DNA of 5,508 nt. It comes from Candidatus Levyibacteriota bacterium (GTDB lineage: Bacteria; Patescibacteriota; Microgenomatia; Levybacterales; UBA12049). Each line of letters opens with the position of its first letter. Within the stretch, counting starts at the first letter, position 1. The position numbers were made by a program, and so were the translations under genes. The stretch covers positions 1 through 5,508 of the forward strand of contig PRDT01000039.1 of the NCBI GenBank assembly GCA_003173995.1. Reading direction: 5' to 3'. The notes beneath the pieces are model-generated. The model did no database searches and was not told the DNA's origin. It worked only from the letters and a program-made list of their open reading frames with translations. Below are positions 1-5,404 of this stretch, in pieces.

Positions 1-1262
1 AAGTTGCTGGGTCGGCACCTGAAATAGTAGATGAAGATCCTGCATACACCCAACAGGTTGCAATTGCCCAAGCAATTGTAGGAGAGATCGGTGGAACACA
101 AGAACAAGCAGTTGTCTGGGCACAAGTAGTCACTGCATTACAACCCGAAGAAGGGGATTGGCATGCCAAACAACGCGCTGTTATGCAGCTTCTTTTACAA
201 GTACCACAAAGGGTTATGGATAAAGTTGCAGCTCAAGAACCCTTATTACCTACAGAGCAACAATTACTTGCAGCACTTCAAGAAGCTGCACGAGATACAG
301 CACTACAAGAATTTGTTGATGGAGCATATTCCGACTGGTTTTTTGACAATATTTTCAGGGGAAGAGTGGATGAAACGATAAATTTGCTTGAGGATCAAGC
401 AAGTGACCTTGAAGTAGTTGAGTTACAAGCAGCAGCAGCGGGCAATATCCCGTTAGCAGAGGCAGCTGGAGAAGTGATAGAAGAAGTGGCAGCAGCAGCA
501 CTAAGACTTGCTCATACGGCAGATGAATTAGCTGATATTCCATGGGACGAATTAGACCGTCTTACTCGTCCAGATGAACCTATTTCTGGTAGTGAACAAT
601 CTGGAGATAATGTAAGAGCAGAATCTGAGCGGATGGAGGAAGGGCCTTCAGCTGAAGAAATCCAAGCAAGACAAATAGCAACAGAAGTTGTAAATGCAAT
701 TTTTGAAAGAGCACCGCATTTATTTGATGGAAAGAAAATGCTTTCAGGACAGCTCCAACATGCAGTTCCTGGACATATTGATGGGCGCTTCGTAAGAGAA
801 TCTCTTTCGCGTGCAGGAAAGCTTTTTACTATTAAGCGCGAATCAGATCCATTAGGGATACGAGATATTGCTTTATTATTAGCATTCCGTGACAAAGAAC
901 TCAAAATAGCGGATAAACGTCTTGCTCAATTTATTGATGAAGCAGTCATCACAAAGCAAGTAGAAGTATTTTTAGATAGAGTTGCGGGGGTTGTGGCAAT
1001 TACTCCTTCTGCTCGACTTACTTTTAGACAGACAATGGCAATAACAGGCATGAGTGACAACGAGTTGCATAGAGTAGGGCCTAGTGTTTTTCGCCCTGAA
1101 GGAAAAGGAGACACTGCTCTCTATAGAATTGATGAAGTGATAACGTATTTATGTGATGTAAGAAGTGGTAATGGCAAACTTTCCGCGACATCGAGGGTTT
1201 TTGCAAGAAATTTGTGTAGAGAATCTATAGCAAGAAGAAGTAAAGAGGCGGAGAGAAGATAA
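1..1262 (+). CDS. Uncharacterised helical protein with C-terminal helix-turn-helix, 5'-truncated by window edge
   Basis: I do not recognise this protein family. The reading frame is open from base 3 to the TAA at 1260-1262 (419 residues visible). The first in-frame ATG, at 183, has no upstream stop and lies inside continuous coding-like sequence (VDEDPAYTQQVAIAQAIVGE), so the real start is off the left edge. The protein is rich in Ala, Glu, Gln and Arg, with Ala-rich helical stretches around visible residues 140-170, an acidic Ser/Glu segment around 190-220, and no signal peptide or membrane segment. Residues about 337-385 (bases 1011-1157; LTFRQTMAITGMSDNELHR, then FRPEGKGDTALYRIDEVITYL) resemble a MerR/excisionase-type helix-turn-helix followed by a wing, so DNA binding is plausible but inferred. 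A basic tail (RESIARRSKEAERR) ends the protein. The next gene starts one base after the stop, so the two are almost certainly co-transcribed and probably translationally coupled. Confidence 0.85.
   Translation, partial: VAGSAPEIVDEDPAYTQQVAIAQAIVGEIGGTQEQAVVWAQVVTALQPEEGDWHAKQRAVMQLLLQVPQRVMDKVAAQEPLLPTEQQLLAALQEAARDTALQEFVDGAYSDWFFDNIFRGRVDETINLLEDQASDLEVVELQAAAAGNIPLAEAAGEVIEEVAAAALRLAHTADELADIPWDELDRLTRPDEPISGSEQSGDNVRAESERMEEGPSAEEIQARQIATEVVNAIFERAPHLFDGKKMLSGQLQHAVPGHIDGRFVRESLSRAGKLFTIKRESDPLGIRDIALLLAFRDKELKIADKRLAQFIDEAVITKQVEVFLDRVAGVVAITPSARLTFRQTMAITGMSDNELHRVGPSVFRPEGKGDTALYRIDEVITYLCDVRSGNGKLSATSRVFARNLCRESIARRSKEAERR
1250..1253 (+). promoter_or_regulatory. Shine-Dalgarno of the downstream 556-residue gene
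   Basis: GGAG inside the last codons of the upstream gene, with ten bases between it and the ATG at 1264. It supports this start and shows that at least this internal operon gene uses a Shine-Dalgarno, unlike murI, murD and tgt further right. Confidence 0.6.
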
Positions 1263-1263
1263 T

Positions 1264-2934
1264 ATGGCAAGATTTGAAGCTCTTCGAGGACAATATTTTA
1301 CTGAAATGAGAGGCTTGCGAGATGTAACCGCTGAGCAAGCAACTGCAACGAGAAGAAGTAATGCTGGTGAATTAAGAGGCAGGGAAAGACTAGAACTCTT
1401 TGATGGGCTAGCTGGTAGACGAAGTGCTCATATCTATGAAATTTCGAGAATTGGGCAAGAAGTAGAGGCTGCAAGAAATGATCCTGAGATGAGAGGGGCT
1501 TTGCTTCATCTGTTAGGACAACATGAGACAGAAGTTGCACAGCAAGAAGCACTCAGAGATACAGGTACCGCAGACGAAGTTGTACGTGCGAATGATAGAT
1601 TAAGGCTTCTTACCTGGAGACAAAATAATGATCCATTTCTTATTTCTGCGCGCAGTTTGGTGAATGCATTAGGTCCAGACAGTGGTGTCTTGGCAGGAAC
1701 GGTATTGCCAAGATCGCTGGGAGCTGACGTCTTGGAGCAACAAAAAGAAGAAGATAGAAGAAGAAATTGTCGATATGAAGTTTACCCCGAGCAACTCACT
1801 GCTTTGGAAGCCTATTTAGCAGTACGAGCAGATAATACTTCTGAAAACAGACGAGCATTTGGTGTTGCTTTAGCAGGACTTCAACACAAAAATGAAGCAG
1901 GAGATTTGGTTCCATTAACTCATATAGGTATGGCATTGAAGAGTCTTACGGATCATGCGGTAAGAATGCTTGAAGAACGAACCAATCCACACAATGAAAG
2001 ATTCTTCCGTAAAAAACCAGGTGAAGATGATGATACTGCTTTCAAGCGTGGTGTCTGGAGACCTGTGACTGAAAGAGAGCAAGCAGTGTGGGATGCAATT
2101 GTTGAGTTACAGGACCCTCGCCATGAAGAACAACATCAAATAGTAATTGATAGACATTTTGGGAGAGACTACCGTGCTTGGTATAGAGGACAAATTGTCC
2201 CACGTGAAATAGCAGATGGAGAAAAAGAAGATCCAGCCAATCTGAATAATACAGATGTGAGAGCGGCATTCTATGAAATTCATCCCCTGAAAAGACAAAC
2301 TAGAGCAAGAAGAGCATCCTCTGTAGCGAGTCCAAATGGGGCAGCTTCAAATGGTGCAACTCCTGAGGCAGGAGAACAAGCTCCAGCAAGTCCATATCTT
2401 ACTGATAATGAAGTCTTTGCACTCGCTGCAATGTTAACACAAGTACATGGGACAGATATTGTCCTTCCAGGAGAGTCAAAAGCTCATATGCAATTCACTC
2501 TTCCAGCAGATATCGTTAATTCATGTATGCAACTGACAAGGGCGTATGTTGCAAGAAATGGAAGAATGGATGATATTGTTGCCATGCAAAGTAGAGCAGG
2601 AGCAGTAAAGAAATTGACAAGACTATTAGAGGATGAACATTTGATTGAGACACAAGAGACGACCATTCCTCAGAATGGTGATAGTGTTGCTCCAACAGAT
2701 ATTCTGCAATATATTCTTATTACTCTCTATGAATTGCAGCATGGAAGTATGGTAGGATTTGTCCCAGAGTTACTTCATGATATGCAAGTTGTCCCACAAT
2801 CAGTATTACGTGCTTCACAAGTTGATACACGAGATCCATTTAGCTATACATCTGTGGGGGATATAGGTAGAGCTTGGCGTGCTTCACAAAAATTTGCTCA
2901 AGCATTGGCAAATGGAGAAGCTAACGGAAAATAA
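1264..2934 (+). CDS. Uncharacterised soluble 556-residue helical protein, second gene of the pair
   Basis: I do not recognise this protein, and no catalytic motif, P-loop, zinc-binding Cys cluster, signal peptide or membrane helix is visible. The start is the ATG one base after the upstream stop, backed by GGAG at 1250-1253. Residues 1-120 are highly charged and probably helical or coiled-coil (many Arg/Glu, e.g. RGRERLELFDGLAGRRSAH). Residues 150-345 form a second charged, helix-rich region with an aromatic patch near 300-308 (RDYRAWYRG). Residues about 345-377 are a basic then Ser/Ala/Asn/Gly/Pro-rich linker (ASNGATPEAGEQAPASP), likely flexible. Residues 378-556 form a separate C-terminal helical domain (TDNEVFALAAMLTQVHG; ILQYILITLYELQHG). 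There are only two cysteines (169, 421). It is probably co-expressed with the preceding HTH-bearing protein, so a shared complex or pathway is possible but not shown. The gene converges on the minus-strand tRNA, with its stop about ten bases from the tRNA 3' end. Confidence 0.85.
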   Translation: MARFEALRGQYFTEMRGLRDVTAEQATATRRSNAGELRGRERLELFDGLAGRRSAHIYEISRIGQEVEAARNDPEMRGALLHLLGQHETEVAQQEALRDTGTADEVVRANDRLRLLTWRQNNDPFLISARSLVNALGPDSGVLAGTVLPRSLGADVLEQQKEEDRRRNCRYEVYPEQLTALEAYLAVRADNTSENRRAFGVALAGLQHKNEAGDLVPLTHIGMALKSLTDHAVRMLEERTNPHNERFFRKKPGEDDDTAFKRGVWRPVTEREQAVWDAIVELQDPRHEEQHQIVIDRHFGRDYRAWYRGQIVPREIADGEKEDPANLNNTDVRAAFYEIHPLKRQTRARRASSVASPNGAASNGATPEAGEQAPASPYLTDNEVFALAAMLTQVHGTDIVLPGESKAHMQFTLPADIVNSCMQLTRAYVARNGRMDDIVAMQSRAGAVKKLTRLLEDEHLIETQETTIPQNGDSVAPTDILQYILITLYELQHGSMVGFVPELLHDMQVVPQSVLRASQVDTRDPFSYTSVGDIGRAWRASQKFAQALANGEANGK

Positions 2935-2944
2935 ATAATCTTTG

Positions 2945-3013
2945 TTGCGGGGCTAGGAGTCGCGCCTAGCCTATGAGATTATGAGCCTCATGTGCACTGT
3001 ACACTACCCCGCG
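2945..3013 (-). tRNA. Initiator-like tRNA-fMet(CAU), structurally reduced
   Basis: The reverse complement folds as a 69-nt cloverleaf. The acceptor arm is CGCGGGG/CCCCGCA with a C1 x A72 mismatch, the hallmark of bacterial initiator tRNA. A73 follows, and CCA is not encoded (next bases CAA). The anticodon loop is CUCAUAA with CAU. The T-stem is CUAGG/CCUAG, a perfect 5 bp. The oddities are: (1) the D-arm is GUGU/GCAC around a 5-nt loop ACAGU, or 3 bp with a 7-nt loop, so the usual G18-G19 is absent; (2) the T-loop is CGCGACU, keeping C56-G57-A58 but lacking U54-U55; (3) the anticodon stem has A29-U41, G30-C40 and G31-U39 instead of three G-C pairs; (4) U11-A24 replaces the purine-pyrimidine pair typical of bacterial initiators. 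Acceptor, anticodon and T-stem pairing are intact, and a strong extended -10 promoter lies just upstream, so I favour a functional gene over a pseudogene. A degenerate copy is not excluded. Confidence 0.75.
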
Positions 3014-3023
3014 CGTGAACCTA

Positions 3024-3052
3024 ATTATAGCAGTCTTTCATTGATTTATCCA
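3024..3052 (-). promoter_or_regulatory. Promoter of the initiator tRNA (minus strand)
   Basis: Read on the minus strand: -35 TGGATA (plus positions 3047-3052), a 17-base spacer, then TATAAT (3024-3029) preceded by TGC, a perfect extended -10. The predicted start is near 3016-3017, only three or four bases before tRNA position 1 (3013). The -35 directly abuts the -35 of the divergent plus-strand promoter. Confidence 0.65.
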
Positions 3053-3069
3053 GGCTCAATTGATATACT
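3041..3069 (+). promoter_or_regulatory. Promoter of the plus-strand tRNA and probably murI
   Basis: TTGATT (3041-3046), a 17-base spacer, then TATACT (3064-3069) preceded by TGA, giving an extended -10. The predicted start is A3076, about 50 bases before the tRNA at 3126. No other promoter-like sequence is visible before murI, so this one probably also drives murI. Confidence 0.6.
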
Positions 3070-3084
3070 TACACTATCCTCAAC

Positions 3085-3104
3085 AACCTTTATTTCCTAA
3101 GGTT
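3085..3104 (+). repeat. Short inverted repeat in the tRNA leader
   Basis: AACCTT (3085-3090) and AAGGTT (3099-3104) can form a 6-bp hairpin with an 8-base loop, followed by T-rich TTTGTATTT-like sequence, in the predicted leader between the promoter and the tRNA. It is weak (two G-C pairs). It could be a poor attenuator, a processing signal, or chance. Confidence 0.25.
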
Positions 3105-3125
3105 TGTATTTGAGAGAGCCGATAT

Positions 3126-3197
3126 GGCAGGGTAGCTCAACGGTGGAGCGGAGTCTTCATAAGGCTATGGTTGCGGGTCCGAGTCCCGCCCCTGCTA
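3126..3197 (+). tRNA. tRNA with CAU anticodon (elongator Met or Ile2)
   Basis: A 72-nt cloverleaf. The acceptor is GGCAGGG/CCCUGCU, six Watson-Crick pairs closed by a G1-U72 wobble, followed by A73 and no encoded CCA (next bases CTG). The D-arm is GCUC/GAGC with loop AACGGUG, which keeps G18-G19. The anticodon arm is GAGUC/GGCUA with loop UUCAUAA. Within it, 27-43 is G x A and 30-40 is U-G. The variable loop is UGGUU. The T-arm is GCGGG/CCCGC with loop UCCGAGU, where position 55 is C instead of the near-universal U. A CAU anticodon can belong to elongator Met or, after lysidine modification of C34, to Ile2. The sequence alone does not let me decide. The G1-U72 end and purine-free D-stem start argue against an initiator. 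murI starts five bases downstream. Confidence 0.85.
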
Positions 3198-3202
3198 CTG
3201 AT

Positions 3203-3994
3203 ATGGATAATCAACCAATTGGTGTTTTGGATTCGGGAGTGGGAGGATTGACGGTGCTTTCTGAAATCCGAAAAGAGCTTCCCGAAGAATCGACTATCTA
3301 TATTGGCGACTCTCATAATGCCCCTTATGGGAAAAGAACCCCTGAGAATATTCTTTTTCTCTCTGAAAAATTAATCCAATTTCTTCTAGATAAGAATGCA
3401 AAAATTATCGTTATTGCTTGCAATACCATTACGGTGAATGGGATAGAGAAGCTTCGAGAGGTATTCCCAAAAGTGCCTATTGTTGGGACAGTACCTGTTG
3501 TGAAGATGGCAGCAGCAGTGACAAAGAATAAGAAGATAGGACTTCTTGTTACCGAAGCAACAGCAAAAAGCGCCTACAATCAAAATCTCATTACAACTTT
3601 TGCAAATGATTGTGACGTCACTATTGTTGGTACCAATAAATTAGTACCTCTTATAGAAGCAGAAAATAATAAAGTACTTCCAAAAGTTATTGAAGAAGAA
3701 TTAGCACCATTTAAAGAAAAGGGAGTAGACACGGTTATTTTAGGATCCACACATTTTCCAATTTTGAGAAGTATGATACAGGACTTTTTAGGGCCTAAAG
3801 TGGTTGTCTTGGATTCAGGAGGAGCGGTTGCAAGACAAGTACGACGAATCCTTACTAACAACAATATTTTGTCTGATGACATTCATCCAACGCATGAACT
3901 GTATACAACAGGCAATGTTGCTCCTTTTTCACAAATTGCTAAGAAAATACTCAAAGATAAGTTTACTTCGGTATCGTCAGTGGTGTTAGAATAA
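3203..3994 (+). CDS. murI: Glutamate racemase MurI with second catalytic Cys replaced by Ser
   Basis: Cytoplasmic enzyme that interconverts L- and D-glutamate, supplying D-Glu for peptidoglycan. The 263 residues match the family's usual length. Visible motifs: PIGVLDSGVGGLTV at 5-18 (catalytic-site Asp10-Ser11), GDSHNAPYG at 35-43, IACNT at 71-75 with catalytic Cys73, TEATAKSAYNQ at 117-127, VPLIE at 148-152, and GSTHFP at 181-186. The last is normally GCTHYP/GCTHFP. Here residue 182 is Ser (codon TCC, 3746-3748), so the second proton-transfer Cys is missing while His184 is kept. The only other Cys is 137, outside the known catalytic positions. I chose ATG 3203 because the conserved N-terminus begins immediately after it; the frame stays open upstream to a TTG at 3104, but that stretch is tRNA. 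There is no Shine-Dalgarno, since the tRNA ends five bases before the ATG. murD follows after four bases and uses the product. Confidence 0.93.
   Translation: MDNQPIGVLDSGVGGLTVLSEIRKELPEESTIYIGDSHNAPYGKRTPENILFLSEKLIQFLLDKNAKIIVIACNTITVNGIEKLREVFPKVPIVGTVPVVKMAAAVTKNKKIGLLVTEATAKSAYNQNLITTFANDCDVTIVGTNKLVPLIEAENNKVLPKVIEEELAPFKEKGVDTVILGSTHFPILRSMIQDFLGPKVVVLDSGGAVARQVRRILTNNNILSDDIHPTHELYTTGNVAPFSQIAKKILKDKFTSVSSVVLE
3984..3992 (+). promoter_or_regulatory. Possible extended -10 for a leaderless murD transcript
   Basis: TGTTAGAAT at the 3' end of murI: an extended -10 TG, one base, then TAGAAT (5 of 6 to consensus). Six bases separate it from the murD ATG at 3999, which places the expected +1 on the A of the ATG. 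No convincing -35 is visible (TTTACT at 3962 has a 19-base spacer). murD may also be read from the tRNA-murI transcript. Confidence 0.35.
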
Positions 3995-3998
3995 TTAT

Positions 3999-5396
3999 AT
4001 GACCTTTGCAGAGCTTCATAACAAACATATTGCCATTTTAGGACTTGGAGTAGAAGGAGTAGCAATGGCAAATTATCTTTTGGACCATGATATCGCTTTT
4101 AGTGTCTTGGATGAAAAGACAAAAGAACAATTGCTTGAGGTTTCTGCTCTCAGTGACGATTGGAAAAAAATAATTGCAAGACTTGATGAAAAAGGTATAG
4201 AGACTATCTTTGGTGAACGCATTACTTCCTCATCGTTAGTTCCATTTGATATTGTCATCAGAAGTCCTGGCATCTCACTACACACGGACTATATACAGGA
4301 TTTTCTCCATCAAGGAGGAGAAGTGTATTCGGTTACCAAGTTGTTTTTTGATAATTGCCCCGGAAAGATTATCGGTGTCACTGGCACAAAAGGAAAAGGG
4401 ACTACCAGTAGTCTTATTTATGAAATGCTCAAAAAGGCTGGAAGAGATGCGTATCTAGGAGGCAATATTGGTCAGCCGCCAATTACATTTTTAGATAGTC
4501 TTACAAAAGATTCAGTCGTGGTATTAGAACTCTCAAGCTTTCAGCTACAAGATGTTGAGAAAAGTCCTCATATTGCGGTGATGCTTATGGTGACTTCTGA
4601 GCATTTGGACTATCACAAAGATACTGCAGAATATGTGGAGGCAAAAAGAAATATTGTGAGATTTCAAACATCAGATGATATGGCAATTCTCAATAACGAT
4701 TATCCGTCAAGTAAGGACACACAGCATGCTGCAAAGGGAAAAGTGGTTTTTGTGAGTCGATTTACTGATGTTGAGGAAGGATGTTTTGTCAGAAACAATG
4801 ACGTTATTTTACGAATAGGTGAGGAGGAGAAAAGAATTATTGATATTTCAGATATTCTCCTTCCTGGAGCACACAATTTAGAGAATGTTTGTGCAGCTAT
4901 TATGGCAGCTTTTGCCGCTGGAGTAGATATTGCTGATATAGCATTTGTTTTACGCACATTTAAAGGACTCGAGCATCGACTTGAGCTAGTCAGAGACGTG
5001 AAAGGTGTTAGGTATTATGATGATTCATTTTCTACAGTTCCAGAAACAGCAATTGCTGCCATTCAGGCATTTCAGGCTCCAGAAATAGTTATTTTAGGAG
5101 GATCAAGTAAAAATTCTGATTTTACTCAGCTTGGGAAAATACTTACAGAGACCTCGAATATTAAAGCAATTATTGGCATTGGAGTCGAGTGGAAAAGGAT
5201 ACAAGAAGCAGCTCCAGAGCTGAAGACAAAAGTTGTTCAGGGATGCAAGACAATGGAGGACATAGTACACAAAGCATCCTCATTTGCCCAGAAGGGAGAT
5301 GTGGTTATTCTCTCTCCTGCATGTGCAAGCTTTGATATGTTTAAAAACTACAAAGACCGTGGCAATCAATTCAAAGAGCAAGTCAATCTGTTATAA
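3999..5396 (+). CDS. murD: UDP-N-acetylmuramoyl-L-alanine--D-glutamate ligase MurD
   Basis: Cytoplasmic ATP-dependent Mur ligase that adds D-glutamate to UDP-MurNAc-L-Ala; 465 residues, close to the usual family length. The N-terminal Rossmann-like domain starts at IAILGLGVEG (11-20). The ATP-binding central domain has the P-loop GTKGKGTT (129-136), GGNIGQP (154-160), ELSSFQL (177-183), TSEHLDYH (199-206) and YVEAK (212-216), whose Lys216 matches the carbamylated Lys of the family. Next come GAHNLENV (290-297) and GLEHRLE (323-329). The C-terminal domain has DDSFSTVPET (341-350), LGGSSKNSDF (366-375) and SPACASFDMFKNYKDRG (439-455). Two departures from the E. coli pattern are visible: P-loop GKST is GKGT, and the SKATN Lys that contacts substrate is Phe344, though Thr346 and Lys371 are kept. 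Both look like a lineage variant rather than decay. The start ATG lies four bases after the murI stop, with no Shine-Dalgarno. It consumes the D-Glu made by MurI. Confidence 0.95.
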   Translation: MTFAELHNKHIAILGLGVEGVAMANYLLDHDIAFSVLDEKTKEQLLEVSALSDDWKKIIARLDEKGIETIFGERITSSSLVPFDIVIRSPGISLHTDYIQDFLHQGGEVYSVTKLFFDNCPGKIIGVTGTKGKGTTSSLIYEMLKKAGRDAYLGGNIGQPPITFLDSLTKDSVVVLELSSFQLQDVEKSPHIAVMLMVTSEHLDYHKDTAEYVEAKRNIVRFQTSDDMAILNNDYPSSKDTQHAAKGKVVFVSRFTDVEEGCFVRNNDVILRIGEEEKRIIDISDILLPGAHNLENVCAAIMAAFAAGVDIADIAFVLRTFKGLEHRLELVRDVKGVRYYDDSFSTVPETAIAAIQAFQAPEIVILGGSSKNSDFTQLGKILTETSNIKAIIGIGVEWKRIQEAAPELKTKVVQGCKTMEDIVHKASSFAQKGDVVILSPACASFDMFKNYKDRGNQFKEQVNLL

Positions 5397-5397
5397 T
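5389..5397 (+). promoter_or_regulatory. Extended -10 for a probable leaderless tgt transcript
   Basis: TGTTATAAT, a perfect extended -10, overlapping the murD stop codon (TAA 5394-5396). Seven bases separate it from the tgt ATG at 5405, so transcription would start at C5404 or A5405. No clear -35 is visible, as is common for extended -10 promoters. There is no Shine-Dalgarno in the gap (TCTCCCTC). Confidence 0.5.
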
Positions 5398-5404
5398 CTC
5401 CCTC

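Noticed and set aside
183..185. ATG at 183 as the start of the first gene
   Set aside because: The same frame is open and protein-like back to base 3, with no Shine-Dalgarno before 183, so it is an internal Met.
163..381. 72-codon frame overlapping the first gene
   Set aside because: It sits out of frame inside continuous coding sequence, with Asn/Tyr/Lys-rich translation and no ribosome binding site.
430..502. Runs of AGC/GCA trinucleotides (also at about 3510)
   Set aside because: They are short Ala-codon runs within helical Ala-rich segments, too short and scattered to be a meaningful repeat.
512..904. Long minus-strand open frame opposite the first gene
   Set aside because: It lies wholly within a better-supported coding frame, and its Ser/Arg/Cys-rich composition is typical of an antisense shadow. 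The same applies to the other minus-strand frames opposite murI, murD and the 556-residue gene.
2950..2972. GC-rich hairpin after the 556-residue gene as a rho-independent terminator
   Set aside because: The stem is the T-arm of the minus-strand tRNA, and no T-run follows it on the plus strand.
2945..3013. The initiator-like tRNA as a pseudogene
   Set aside because: The acceptor, anticodon and T stems are fully paired, C1 x A72 is kept, and an extended -10 promoter sits at the right distance. Pseudogenisation stays possible but is less likely.
3104..3202. In-frame N-terminal extension of murI from a TTG at 3104
   Set aside because: The extension is a translation of the tRNA at 3126-3197, and the conserved racemase N-terminus begins right after ATG 3203.
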